A stretch of 64,000 nucleotides of DNA from Lachnospiraceae bacterium XBB2008 (GTDB lineage: Bacteria > Bacillota > Clostridia > Lachnospirales > Lachnospiraceae): contig FMVL01000004.1 of assembly GCA_900102235.1 (NCBI GenBank), forward strand, positions 197,745-261,744. The letters are read 5' to 3'. Numbering within the stretch: the first letter of the stretch is position 1; every line of letters starts with the position of its first letter. Under the pieces are notes generated by a model. The model was given only the letters and a program-made list of their open reading frames with translations. It ran no database searches and had not been told where the DNA came from. Shown here in pieces: positions 34,681 through 43,844 of the stretch. A program made the position numbers and the translations under genes.

Positions 34681-36217
34681 ACCTCGCCATTATGAACACT
34701 ATAGGACTTACGGTAAACACGATATAGAAGAATCTGGCATCGTGACCCGACAGGAGCAGTATTGTACCAAACGCATAGGCGATGACCGGGATGCAGGGGA
34801 TGATCTTTTTCCAATCTTTAAGCGATGACCAGCCCAGACGCGTGAGCACCGCGATCACCAGCATCAGCAGGGCGAAACCGAGCTTACGGAAAAAGTTATA
34901 TCCTTTGAGTCTGATCAGGCTGTGGTACTTCTCCAGGATCGCTGCGAGCGCAGGTTTTCCGGCCGGTTCGAGGCCGTAATCGTTCTCATCGATCTGGTTG
35001 TGACAGATATCTATATCAGCTTTATCCTGCAGATCCAGGCCGTATACGAAATCAGTCAGCGCGAACACCGCATCCACGGAAGTCTCGGGGGAATCCACGA
35101 AACATTTGAGCGCCATCTTAACGATCGGTCCAACGCCTTTTTCCTCAATGACATCGGGGTTATATGCGCCGCCGTATTTCATGAGATTGAAGTTACCGCG
35201 GTTATATCTTTCCTCCCATACTTCCGCAGGAGAATATGAATATGCAAACTGAAGAGTCTCCTCGTCGAGGAGATCCGGTGACTCCTTAACGGCGTTGCCG
35301 ATCACGGACATGGGGAAACCGACGGTCTGAACCACCTCAGTGGGCGAAACCGTGGCATTGACGGCTTTGTAGACCGGGCCTCGTACCGCAACAAGCGTGA
35401 GCGCAAACGAAGCAACAAGAAGAAGCCACTTGGGCTTACTCATGTAGAAGATCATCGCGATCGTCATAAGTCCGGTGAAGATCACTCCGTTATGCCTGAA
35501 AAGCGTTGCGTTGGCCAGCATGAATCCGATTGCGATACATCGCAGAATCGAAGCTTTGTCGGGTCCTTCGAAATAGATCTTCGCAAAAGCCGTTACCGCT
35601 ACCAGCGCTACCGTAGCAAAACCGACATCCTTGAATGCAAAAAGCAGGATGTATCCGGTGAGCGGATTGAGCATGATATAGGCAAACGAGATGACAGCAG
35701 GCCACATACCTACATGTTCGTAAATGACCGCAAACATGTATCCGAGTGCAAGCGAAAACAGAAGCATCTGCCATACGATGATGCTCCATACTTTTCCGAA
35801 GACCTTGATCGGGATAGCGTAGTAAAGCAGCGTATGCCAGACAGGATGCCAGTCGTCATATGCGCCTGTCATGACCTGTTTGATCTGTGCCAGATTATCC
35901 GGCTCATATGATCCCGGGAAAAATGCGACAAACCAGACCATCAGGATAGCGAAGCTTATGGCTGCCGCCGTAAAAAAAGCGATGGTACAGCTGCGCTTCG
36001 TGACCAGGTGGGGTCTTCTGATATTTATCCGTCCGACCAGTTTAAGCAGGAGTCTCGAAAGCGCCCACGCGGCTATGGTCAAAGGCACAAGTATCCCAAG
36101 GAGTATCAGCTTGTCATGAGTGCCGTAGAGATAGATCGACGGAAAACAGACAAGGAGCAGATACAGGGTAAGGATTATCGTGTTGGCTTTAGATCTTTTT
36201 TGCAAGGTATTGGACAT
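34664..36217 (-). CDS. DUF6020-like polytopic membrane protein (copy C)
   Basis: 517 residues, many membrane segments. Shares FFPGSYEPDN and DDWHPVWHT, FRHNGVIFTG and LLLSGHDARFFYIVF with copies A and D. GAGGT precedes the ATG, which overlaps the beta-propeller gene by 29 nt; the end overlaps the polymerase-like gene by 17 nt. Predicted GT-C glycosyltransferase acting on the outer face. Confidence 0.72.
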   Translation of the reverse strand: MSNTLQKRSKANTIILTLYLLLVCFPSIYLYGTHDKLILLGILVPLTIAAWALSRLLLKLVGRINIRRPHLVTKRSCTIAFFTAAAISFAILMVWFVAFFPGSYEPDNLAQIKQVMTGAYDDWHPVWHTLLYYAIPIKVFGKVWSIIVWQMLLFSLALGYMFAVIYEHVGMWPAVISFAYIMLNPLTGYILLFAFKDVGFATVALVAVTAFAKIYFEGPDKASILRCIAIGFMLANATLFRHNGVIFTGLMTIAMIFYMSKPKWLLLVASFALTLVAVRGPVYKAVNATVSPTEVVQTVGFPMSVIGNAVKESPDLLDEETLQFAYSYSPAEVWEERYNRGNFNLMKYGGAYNPDVIEEKGVGPIVKMALKCFVDSPETSVDAVFALTDFVYGLDLQDKADIDICHNQIDENDYGLEPAGKPALAAILEKYHSLIRLKGYNFFRKLGFALLMLVIAVLTRLGWSSLKDWKKIIPCIPVIAYAFGTILLLSGHDARFFYIVFTVSPIVFIMARYDGKI

Positions 36218-37112
36218 CTATGACCTCATATTTTTCCGAGAGGCTGTATGTGTGCACGCCTATAAGGCGGCGCCTGCAGTCGGTGTTTACTTTGTGCGGA
36301 AGCATCTCTCTTACTTCCGGGCCGTCGGGTGCGCCTGAGCGAAACATCACGGAATATCCGTATACGCCCGATGTGGAGCGCTGGACGGGAAAAATATTAT
36401 CAGACAAAGGGTAACCTGCCATGCGTGACTGCAGGGTATATTCCGCACTGACAAGACCGAGGTCGGTCGCTTCTATCGCGCCGGTCGCATGGGCCTCACC
36501 CGAAGTTCCTTCCGGTGAGTTTTGAGTTTTCTTAAGCGTGAACTTCCTGAATCTCGTATAAAAATCGTTCTCCGGATTATACTCGGAAGCAAGAAATGTC
36601 AGGCATTCCCCGGAAGCATCCGCAGCACCGGTTTTTTCCAGGACGACCGTATCCACGAGTTTCATTCCGTCAAGAAACCGTCCGCACTTTTCCCATTTAT
36701 CCGGAAAAGCCGCGCATCGATACAGATTGATCGCGTTATCCATCTCCGTTTCGGGGATCATGTACAGCTCGCCGTCCCATTCGAAGCACATCGGGAAGGA
36801 CATGTGGAACTGCTCCTCGATGACGGCAACGGGCTCGTGCCAGGCACCGTCCGTGATGTCGGAATAAGCGATCGCGCCGATCCCGGTTTCGCGGTCCACG
36901 CGCTCCATGAACACGATCTCGCGTCCGTCGCGGCTTATGATCAGCGGATCCGCGTACCAGTATTTGTCCGAGTGCGGTAAAACGGCATAAGGCTCATCAC
37001 TCCCGGCTTTCCTAAACGCACAGGAAAAGATGGCCTCATATCCGATGAATTTCATGAACCCGAGACGCAGCCCGAGCTTTTTTGCTTTTTTGATAAACTC
37101 CGAGAGTTTCAA
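36189..37112 (-). CDS. Five-bladed beta-propeller, GINT1 N-terminal-like protein
   Basis: 307 residues without a signal peptide. YWYADPLIISRDGREIVFMER, FHMSFPMCFEWDGELYMIPE and NLYRCAAFPDKWEKC follow the GH43-like beta-propeller pattern found in the N-terminal domain of GIPC glucosamine transferases and in many bacterial polysaccharide clusters. The start is a TTG at 37112 that overlaps the WecG-fusion stop (TTGA); the next Met is residue 20. A low-complexity Ser/Gly/Thr/Ala insert lies at about 207-225. Its reaction is unknown; a glycosyltransferase or modifier role is suggested by context. Confidence 0.72.
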   Translation of the reverse strand: MKLSEFIKKAKKLGLRLGFMKFIGYEAIFSCAFRKAGSDEPYAVLPHSDKYWYADPLIISRDGREIVFMERVDRETGIGAIAYSDITDGAWHEPVAVIEEQFHMSFPMCFEWDGELYMIPETEMDNAINLYRCAAFPDKWEKCGRFLDGMKLVDTVVLEKTGAADASGECLTFLASEYNPENDFYTRFRKFTLKKTQNSPEGTSGEAHATGAIEATDLGLVSAEYTLQSRMAGYPLSDNIFPVQRSTSGVYGYSVMFRSGAPDGPEVREMLPHKVNTDCRRRLIGVHTYSLSEKYEVIDVQYLAKKI

Positions 37113-38557
37113 GTCGTCTTACCCCGGCTTCCTTTTTTATTCTTAAAAAGCAGGTAGATGTAGAACTTGATGTTAGTCACCACATATCTCTTAAAGAGCC
37201 TGCCCGGGTCCTGACAGAGTCGGTAAAACCATTCCATTCCGACCTTCTGAACCCAGACGGGAGCGCGTTTGATCGTGCCCGCATGGAAGTCAAAACCTGC
37301 GCCGACACCCATCATCACACCCTTGATCCGGCCGGCGTGATCAGCCATCCATTTTTCCTGCTTGGGGGCGCCCAGACCGATCCAGACGACGTCGGCTCCG
37401 CTCGTATTGATGCGGTCGACATCGGCGGCGTCCTCCTCGGGCGTCAGATCTCTGAACGGCGGCGAGTACATTCCCTTGATGTTGATATCGGGATACTTTT
37501 GCTTAAGATTCGCCTGAAGCGCATCCAGGGTTTCCTGTGAGGATCCGTAGAAAATGTGGCTGACCTGTCCATCTGCGGTATCACGGAAAAAGTGATCCAT
37601 GAAGTCGGGTCCGGCCACGCGCTCCGCGCCGACAAGCCCGCTCGCAATCTCACGTTTCGCGATCGGATTGCCGTCCGCAAAAGTAAGCGCCGAGTTGTTT
37701 AAGATGTCCCGATACGAAGGGTCCTCGACGGACATCACAAGTGTATGAACATTGGAAAAGCAGATATAGCGGCCGCCGAGTTCCTTAAGATTCCTGATCA
37801 CATGAAGGACCGCTTCTTCGGTGCGTGCGATCGCATATTTCACGCCCAGGAGATCAAATCTGTCCCGGCGCACACTCACGGGAACGGTCAGGAAACCGTT
37901 TACATCGGATGCTATCCCGCTTCTGATATCGTATCCGTCGATATCAAGTCCGGCGTACACTCTCGCGCCTTCAGCCACCGCCGTATCAAGCATCGCGCTA
38001 TAGTCTTCATCGGATGCGTTTCCTCTGCGGATCAGGACGGCAGGTTCGTTATCATCGCCCGCGGATCCTGCGATCAGCTTACGAAACTCTTCAGCCGCCG
38101 GGTACGGAGGACATATCTCGAGAGCGCGGACTTCCTCGCGGAGGCCATTCTTTTTCAGATAAATGCTCCTGATGACCATCCTCAGGATGTAGTCGTAAAC
38201 TATGCTCGTAACATACACGGTCGCGATGACGAATCTCGATGAAACCTCGCCCTGCTGCGTCACGTACAGATACAGGATCGTGAGGATCATGACCAGAGTT
38301 CTGTCGCGAACGACCATGACAAGGTTCTCTATCGGATCGCTTTCAAAGATCGATCTGCTTCGCAGGTCCACGATCACAAAGATGAGCGTCTGGATGAGCC
38401 ACATCGATACGATGAGCGTGATATAGAGTCTGTCGAACCGGTCGACCCAGTTGTCATATCTGATGAAAAGCGCGGTCAGACAGCTGAGCGTCAGCGCGAT
38501 CAGATCGGCGATCAATATTCGTCTTTTGGGATATCTTCCGTAGTTTCCTTTTTTCAT
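37109..38557 (-). CDS. WecG/TagA glycosyltransferase (GT26) fused to an N-terminal membrane domain
   Basis: 482 residues. The N-terminal half (about 1-165) has four membrane segments resembling the membrane domain of polyprenyl glycosylphosphotransferases, then a soluble segment; the catalytic sugar-1-phosphate transferase part of those enzymes is absent. From about 245 to the end is a complete WecG/TagA domain: RYICFSNVHTLVMS, FADGNPIA, GAPKQEKWM and GVGAGFDFHAG. TagA/WecG add ManNAc-type sugars to lipid-linked GlcNAc. Start ATG at 38557 lacks a clear ribosome site. A membrane-tethered second-step transferase is likely. Confidence 0.85.
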   Translation of the reverse strand: MKKGNYGRYPKRRILIADLIALTLSCLTALFIRYDNWVDRFDRLYITLIVSMWLIQTLIFVIVDLRSRSIFESDPIENLVMVVRDRTLVMILTILYLYVTQQGEVSSRFVIATVYVTSIVYDYILRMVIRSIYLKKNGLREEVRALEICPPYPAAEEFRKLIAGSAGDDNEPAVLIRRGNASDEDYSAMLDTAVAEGARVYAGLDIDGYDIRSGIASDVNGFLTVPVSVRRDRFDLLGVKYAIARTEEAVLHVIRNLKELGGRYICFSNVHTLVMSVEDPSYRDILNNSALTFADGNPIAKREIASGLVGAERVAGPDFMDHFFRDTADGQVSHIFYGSSQETLDALQANLKQKYPDINIKGMYSPPFRDLTPEEDAADVDRINTSGADVVWIGLGAPKQEKWMADHAGRIKGVMMGVGAGFDFHAGTIKRAPVWVQKVGMEWFYRLCQDPGRLFKRYVVTNIKFYIYLLFKNKKGSRGKTT

Positions 38558-38577
38558 GATTATTTATAATTTGTGTT

Positions 38578-39588
38578 TTACTTCTGCGCTTCCGGGATGA
38601 ACTTATTTTCCGATAAGGAGTAGCCGCGCTTGATGAATTTATGGACAAAAACCCACCACGCGGGAACCCAGATATATCTGTGCATCGCGGGCGACGCGGA
38701 GCCTATCATCCAGCAGTTGCGGTCGCATTTTCTCGTGCATTCGCGCACTTTTTCGGCCTGATCCGAATTCCAGAGGGTGTCCCAGTCGGTCTCCTTGAGA
38801 TTCCCCATGACTGCTTTCTGAGCCATGCCGTTGCAGGGGATCACATCGCAGAACGGATCTATGAAAAAAGCATCCTTACTCATGTCGCAGGGGAGCAGAC
38901 GCTTGTTGCCGTAAATGTAGTTGATCAGGCCGTGATTGAAGTAGGCTCTGAACCACTTTTTCGGTGAGGACGAACGGAGCAGCTCGTTGATGAGATCCTC
39001 GAAGCACTTGGCGACCTGATATTTATCCTCGATCTTGTTGTCGGTCTTGCGGAAATAGAACGAGTTGTGAAGTGTCGCTGTCGCAAACTCCATGCCAAGT
39101 TCGTCGGAGATCTTATAAAGGCTCACCAGATCCTTGCAGTTCATGTCCTGAACGGTCATGCCGAAACCGACGTCGGGATGGCCCATTTCCACAAGAGTCT
39201 TGAGAGTCTTATAGCCTCTCTCGTAGCCGTTCGGGATGCCGCGGATCGCGTCGTTGGTCTCCTGCAGCCCCTCGATACTGATGCGGATGCCGACTTTCGG
39301 AAACTCCTTGCAAAGCGCGATGATCCTGTCGGTAAAATATCCGTTCGTGGAGATGACGATACGATCGGATTTCTTGTACAGTTCGCGCACGATGTCGGGT
39401 ATGTCCTGTCTGATAAAAGGCTCGCCGCCCGTGATGTTCGTAAATGCCATCTCGGGAAGTTTGCGGATATCATCGAGTGTGATCTCTTCGTCGGGTCTCG
39501 TCGGATCCTTGAAGCAATCGCACATGTTGCATCTGGCGTTACATCTGTATGTGACTATTACTGTGCCGTAAAGTTTTCTGCGTGACAT
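38578..39588 (-). CDS. Radical SAM protein with SPASM-like tail
   Basis: 336 residues. The iron-sulfur motif is CNARCNMC (Cys16, Cys20, Cys23), followed by the ITGGEPF SAM-binding glycine motif; C-terminal cysteines around CDMSKDAFFIDPFCDVIPCNG and CTRKCDRNC suggest auxiliary cluster binding. AAGGAG precedes the ATG. It lies inside a run of glycosyltransferases, overlapping the GT4 gene by 31 nt, so it is co-expressed with them. Possible roles are sugar or lipid modification; a peptide substrate is not visible nearby. Confidence 0.87.
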   Translation of the reverse strand: MSRRKLYGTVIVTYRCNARCNMCDCFKDPTRPDEEITLDDIRKLPEMAFTNITGGEPFIRQDIPDIVRELYKKSDRIVISTNGYFTDRIIALCKEFPKVGIRISIEGLQETNDAIRGIPNGYERGYKTLKTLVEMGHPDVGFGMTVQDMNCKDLVSLYKISDELGMEFATATLHNSFYFRKTDNKIEDKYQVAKCFEDLINELLRSSSPKKWFRAYFNHGLINYIYGNKRLLPCDMSKDAFFIDPFCDVIPCNGMAQKAVMGNLKETDWDTLWNSDQAEKVRECTRKCDRNCWMIGSASPAMHRYIWVPAWWVFVHKFIKRGYSLSENKFIPEAQK

Positions 39589-40934
39589 GGTGTCTCCTTA
39601 CCGTATATTTCCAACAGTCGCTTACAATATTCGTCGACCGTCATGAAGTGAGTCTGCGCGCAGCCCTGTTCGAGTTTATTAAGTGTCGCATGATCGAACC
39701 AGAGTTCCGATATCTTGGCTGAGAGCCCGTCTGCATCTCCGGGTTCAAAAAGGTATCCGTTCACGCCATCGTCGACAAGTTCCGGAGTTCCTCCGGTAGC
39801 CGATGCAATGATCGGAGTCCCGTATGAGATCGACTCCATCACGGTGAATGAGCAGTTCTCGTGACATTCCGACGGGAACACGGAAAAAGCTGCTTCGGAT
39901 ATCAGGTTTTTAAGTTCATCGCCGGATTTAAAACCGACGTTTCTTACGTTCTTAAGCGCATTTACCTGCGTCTCCAGCGGTCCCGATCCGGCAAAAACAA
40001 AGTCTATCTCGGGAAGCGCCTCACAGACTTTTAAGAGAGTCGCGATGCCCTTTTCCTCGGAAAAGCGTCCGAAGTAGAGGACGTAGGGGGAAGTTTCTGC
40101 ATTGGTGCCAGGCACCGTTACAGCATCGGTGTGGGCGTTGGTGTCAGGCACCGATCCCGGTGTCTGCTCCGGTGATGTCTGCCCGTTGCCGGTCTTTACT
40201 CCGGGCATGAAATTGTGGAGCGTGATGCACTTACCACGAAGGACCGGATCCGACTCCAATTTGTCCTGCATGAAGCGGCTGGGTGTGATGATCGCATCTA
40301 TCAGTCCGTATGTCTTGCGGGCTTTGTACAGATATGCCTCCATAGTTCCGAGCAGACTGCGTACCCGGCTATTGTGGATGCATCTGTTGCGGGCACAGTT
40401 CATATACTTTCCGCCCTCGCATTCAAAGCATCTGCGTCCGTCAGACGGAACACGAAGAAGATGTCCCGGACATACCCACTGGGAATCATGAGCGGTGTAA
40501 ATCATGCGCGTCTTTCCGCCATGTCTGATATCGAAATCTGCCACCGACTCTATAACTGACGGCGTCAGCTGGAAATTGATGTTGTTAAAGTGAACTACAT
40601 CGGGCTTAAAATCCTCGAGCACCAGCTTTATCTTACGCGCCGCATCGCGGGAGTAGAGAATCTTGAAGGGGAGGGTGAGTTTCTTAAGTTTCGCCGAAAG
40701 TCGGCCACCGGTTTTTCCTGCGCCGGATCCGTCGCTTAAGTTGCCTTCACCTGCGTGGAAATCCATGTCGCCGGTATAAATGTCAAGGCGGTTACCGACG
40801 ATACGACCCTTATGCTCCATGCCGAAATACTGGACCTCGTGGCCCATCTTCTCAAGGCATTTGCCGATCTCGAATATATATGTCTCCGATCCGCCGTTTG
40901 GATGGAGAAACTTGTTGACTATCAGTATCTTCAT
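39558..40934 (-). CDS. Glycosyltransferase family 4 (copy 4) with in-frame repeat insert
   Basis: 458 residues, GT-B fold: NKFLHPNGGSETYIFEIG at the N-terminus, VLYFGRFSEEKGIATL in the linker and CHENCSFTVMESISYGTPI at the donor site. A Cys-rich segment (CPGHLLRVPSDGRRCFECEGG) is common in this subgroup. Between the two domains about 35 extra residues (near 235-270) contain VPDTN and VPGTN, encoded by two palindromic cores. No ribosome site precedes the ATG, 10 nt after the previous stop. Confidence 0.9.
   Translation of the reverse strand: MKILIVNKFLHPNGGSETYIFEIGKCLEKMGHEVQYFGMEHKGRIVGNRLDIYTGDMDFHAGEGNLSDGSGAGKTGGRLSAKLKKLTLPFKILYSRDAARKIKLVLEDFKPDVVHFNNINFQLTPSVIESVADFDIRHGGKTRMIYTAHDSQWVCPGHLLRVPSDGRRCFECEGGKYMNCARNRCIHNSRVRSLLGTMEAYLYKARKTYGLIDAIITPSRFMQDKLESDPVLRGKCITLHNFMPGVKTGNGQTSPEQTPGSVPDTNAHTDAVTVPGTNAETSPYVLYFGRFSEEKGIATLLKVCEALPEIDFVFAGSGPLETQVNALKNVRNVGFKSGDELKNLISEAAFSVFPSECHENCSFTVMESISYGTPIIASATGGTPELVDDGVNGYLFEPGDADGLSAKISELWFDHATLNKLEQGCAQTHFMTVDEYCKRLLEIYGKETPCHAENFTAQ
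40104..40152. repeat. Palindromic repeat cores, two copies (in GT4 gene)
   Basis: GGTGCCAGGCACC at 40104-40116 and GGTGTCAGGCACC at 40140-40152, 36 nt apart, so both stay in the same frame. A partial arm (GTTACAG) follows the first core; the rest of the arms is degraded. Confidence 0.8.
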
Positions 40935-40944
40935 GTTTTGTATA

Positions 40945-42108
40945 TCATTTTAGAAGCTCGTCATATACGGCTTCGGTACTTTTCACCATCTCGTCCCAGC
41001 TGAACTTCGCACGGATATGATCCGCACTTCGAACTCGTAAGTCTTCCACTCGGGAGGGATCGGCGATCAGGTCCCTCAGTTTACACTTAAGGTCGTCCGC
41101 ATTGCCGTGTTCGAAAGTCACACAGTTGTCTTCGAGGACTTCCGTGTTCTCCGGGATGTCGCTCACGAGACAGCAATTCCCGAATGAAGCCGCTTCCAGA
41201 AGGCTTAATGCCATGCCTTCCACATCGGACGGAAGCACATAGATGTATGCGTTCGAATAAAGTTCTTCGAGAATGCGGCCTTCGGCAAATCCTGTCATGA
41301 CGATCCGCGGATCATCAGCCGCACGAGTTTTTAATTCCTCGACATATCCATCGGTCTGACCGCTGCCGCCCGCTATGACAAGCTTCATGTCGGTATCCAG
41401 CGACTTAAAAGCATCTATCAGGTAATGGGCTCCTTTTTCAGGAACGAGACGAGCCAGAAACAGAATATACTTACCGGATTCAATTCCGAACTTCTCCGTG
41501 ATCAGATCGGCTTCAACACGCTCATGAGCGTCTGCGCCGTTAGGGATATATATGGTCTCCCTGCCGTAAGTGTCTGCGAAGTATTTTTGCATGGCCCTGG
41601 AGAGCACGATGATCCGATCGGCATATTTGACCGCTCTCTTCTCGCCGCGAAGGATCACGCCGGAAGCCATGTTGCCCCACTTGGCTCTCTGCCAGTCGAG
41701 TCCGTGGATCGTGACCACGATCTTCCTGCGAAAGAGTCCGAGCAGCCACAGCATGTTGCAGGGACCTTCAGCATGATAATGATATATATCGTAGTGTCCG
41801 AAAAGTGCTCTGATGGTTGCCAGATATGCGTAGACGAGGGCGTTAAGTCCTCCGTTTGGAAGTGTAGGGATAGTGCGGATGCGAACCTTGCCGTAGTAGC
41901 GGGAATCGGATCTGTCAGGGATTCCGGCTGCGACGGTGTCACTGCTCCCGGTTGAGGCCTTATCCGGGGTCTGAAAAGCCCGGTTATATGCCTCGACGGT
42001 ATACCCGTCCTCAGCGAGTCGTTTAGAGAGTTCGCCAACCACGATCTCAACGCCTCCCTGCCTCGAAGGTATGCTCTTTTGTCCTATCATCACAACACGT
42101 AAACTCAT
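40945..42108 (-). CDS. Glycosyltransferase family 4 with DUF1972 N-terminal domain
   Basis: 387 residues. VVMIGQKSIPSRQGGVEIVVGELS is the DUF1972-type N-terminus found in Cps2F/WchF-like rhamnosyltransferases; the C-terminal domain has FLARLVPEKGAHYL and SDVEGMALSLLEAASFG. The ATG at 42108 lies 25 nt after the previous stop; the frame is open further upstream but overlaps that gene. There is no ribosome site; an extended -10 box (TGGTATACT) ends 7 nt before the ATG. A loop rich in Ser/Thr/Asp lies at about 48-68. Confidence 0.88.
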   Translation of the reverse strand: MSLRVVMIGQKSIPSRQGGVEIVVGELSKRLAEDGYTVEAYNRAFQTPDKASTGSSDTVAAGIPDRSDSRYYGKVRIRTIPTLPNGGLNALVYAYLATIRALFGHYDIYHYHAEGPCNMLWLLGLFRRKIVVTIHGLDWQRAKWGNMASGVILRGEKRAVKYADRIIVLSRAMQKYFADTYGRETIYIPNGADAHERVEADLITEKFGIESGKYILFLARLVPEKGAHYLIDAFKSLDTDMKLVIAGGSGQTDGYVEELKTRAADDPRIVMTGFAEGRILEELYSNAYIYVLPSDVEGMALSLLEAASFGNCCLVSDIPENTEVLEDNCVTFEHGNADDLKCKLRDLIADPSRVEDLRVRSADHIRAKFSWDEMVKSTEAVYDELLK

Positions 42109-42115
42109 GTTAGTA

Positions 42116-42124
42116 AGTATACCA
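42116..42124 (-). promoter_or_regulatory. Extended -10 box 7 nt before GT4 (DUF1972) start
   Basis: TGG-TATACT, then 7 nt, then ATG, with no Shine-Dalgarno sequence in between. It would give a leaderless or nearly leaderless transcript. Confidence 0.45.
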
Positions 42125-42133
42125 TAAAACCCT

Positions 42134-43735
42134 CTATTTTCCGTAGAGTTCGTTCCACATGGCGCCATACTGTTCGTTCCACTCTTCACGTCCTATGGCC
42201 TGCACTGTGTTCTTGCCATAGAAGTCCGCGGTAACCTTGTTGGTATAGCCTTCGACATCTTCCGTGATGGGCATGTGCATGAGCGGGCCCTGCTTATCAT
42301 TGATGTACGGAACCACAGCATCCGTCACATTAGGGTCATTGAAGACCGCAAGTCTCTCCTGCATCTGCGCTTCATAATCAGCGGCCTGACCGGATGAAAC
42401 GAACTTGTATATGTCATAATCAACCATGTTGCCTATAAGATGACGATTAAGCAGCGCCACAAAAACTATCAGGAATACAAGCAGCGCAGCGGGAGCAATA
42501 TCGGCGAACCTTTTATTCGCAGCAGTTATGCCATCACCTGATGCATCAAGATCGGCCGCCTTCGCTTTCCCGAATCCACCGAAAAACAGCCCGAGCATCG
42601 CAGACATCACGACTATATAAACCACGCTCACGTAGTAGTATGAATCATAAACTCCGCCTGAGATCCCGGCCCAGACAGTATCACCCGCGTAGTATTCGGG
42701 AGACCTGGTCATACATACGATGAACCAGCCGAGAATACCGACGATCAGCAGGTTCTTAACCGTTATCCGGAGTTGAACCGCTGAAGCCCCCTGCTCATCC
42801 GAAGCCCTCTTCGACCTGCTTACAAACGCCAGCACAAACACAAATATCAGCAGCAAACACAGCGGGCGCACATCAAGGAAATACTTGAAAAGCTCGACCG
42901 TTCCGAACTTAAACGACTTATAGAAAACTTCGAATACCCTTCCGATGCTGAAGCCGAAATCCTCGCCACCACGGAACTTGTTGCCCGGACAGGTCGCAGC
43001 GATGATAAATCCGACCATCTCAAGCCCGAGAGGGATAAGCATGAAAAGCGACCGGCGTTTCCGGGCCGGATCGCCCGACAGAAATCCCCACGCCATCAGA
43101 AAAAACACACCGAGTCCGCTCATCACGATAGGCGGGAAACCGGATCCTCCGAGATAAGTCATGAGCAGGATCACTGCCACCAGATGTCTTTTGAAGCCAT
43201 CCGTCAGGTACAGGATCGTAAAACCGCAAGCCAGGCATACCAGTCCGAACGCGAACGTATATCTGATAACTCCCGGGAAAAAGTAAAGACCGCTTGCCGG
43301 ATAGACCATAAACTGTATGATCATGAAAAGCGCAAGCGAACTTGCGATAATATAAACACTCTTCTCCAGTTTAAGCAGTTTGGTCAGGATAACATTGAAC
43401 AGGAAGAAAATCCCGATACTTAGGATTCCCACAGAGATAAAGATTGTTATCGAGTATAACTTCTCTCCCCAGATGCTCGGCTCAAATCTCCACACAAACA
43501 TGGTCGCGAGCGTTCCCTGGAATGAATAGTATTCCCTGATGACATCACGCCAGGCAACACTTATCACCTGCAAAAAGTTCGCATGATTTTCAATCGCATG
43601 TTTAACCGGCGCGCCATATAGATAATCATCGCCCGATGCGTAATTGAAAAAGCCTATATATATCACGGGGATACAGGAAAGAATGTAGATGATGAGGGTT
43701 ATAGCCGCCAGGGTTTTAGTCTTTAGGATTTTCAT
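42134..43735 (-). CDS. DUF6056-like polytopic membrane protein (copy 1)
   Basis: About 533 residues with some twelve membrane segments. The first outer loop carries ASGDDYLYGAPVK, and ATCPGNKFR follows in the middle; both recur in the related protein at 58384 (TDDYLH and APGNFVR). The family is probably a GT-C type glycosyltransferase; sugar unknown. ATG at 43735 has no ribosome site and follows an extended -10 box by 6 nt; a TTG at 43759 with AGGA upstream is an alternative start. Confidence 0.7.
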   Translation of the reverse strand: MKILKTKTLAAITLIIYILSCIPVIYIGFFNYASGDDYLYGAPVKHAIENHANFLQVISVAWRDVIREYYSFQGTLATMFVWRFEPSIWGEKLYSITIFISVGILSIGIFFLFNVILTKLLKLEKSVYIIASSLALFMIIQFMVYPASGLYFFPGVIRYTFAFGLVCLACGFTILYLTDGFKRHLVAVILLMTYLGGSGFPPIVMSGLGVFFLMAWGFLSGDPARKRRSLFMLIPLGLEMVGFIIAATCPGNKFRGGEDFGFSIGRVFEVFYKSFKFGTVELFKYFLDVRPLCLLLIFVFVLAFVSRSKRASDEQGASAVQLRITVKNLLIVGILGWFIVCMTRSPEYYAGDTVWAGISGGVYDSYYYVSVVYIVVMSAMLGLFFGGFGKAKAADLDASGDGITAANKRFADIAPAALLVFLIVFVALLNRHLIGNMVDYDIYKFVSSGQAADYEAQMQERLAVFNDPNVTDAVVPYINDKQGPLMHMPITEDVEGYTNKVTADFYGKNTVQAIGREEWNEQYGAMWNELYGK

Positions 43736-43741
43736 GGCACA

Positions 43742-43750
43742 ATTATACCA
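43742..43750 (-). promoter_or_regulatory. Extended -10 box 6 nt before DUF6056-like start
   Basis: TGG-TATAAT ends 6 nt before the ATG at 43735. It is the best match among the six such boxes in this window and lies in the divergent gap to the GT2 gene at 43845. Confidence 0.55.
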
Positions 43751-43795
43751 TAATATCAAGATTTCCTACGGAAAAAAGAAGTCCGGATAATGCTC

Positions 43796-43825
43796 TCGAC
43801 AATACCGTATCGGATAATATATTAT
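43796..43825 (+). promoter_or_regulatory. Sigma-70-type promoter of the rightward GT2 gene
   Basis: TCGACA at 43796-43801 and TATTAT at 43820-43825, 18 nt apart, precede a GGAGGA ribosome site and the ATG at 43845. The hexamers match consensus in five of six positions each. Confidence 0.6.
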
Positions 43826-43844
43826 TTTCTGTGGAGGAAATTCC

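Noticed and set aside
36837-36848. GTGCCAGGCACC, a near match to the palindromic core
   Set aside because: No arms are present, the first base differs, and it encodes the Ala-Trp-His of an ordinary propeller strand; treated as coincidence.
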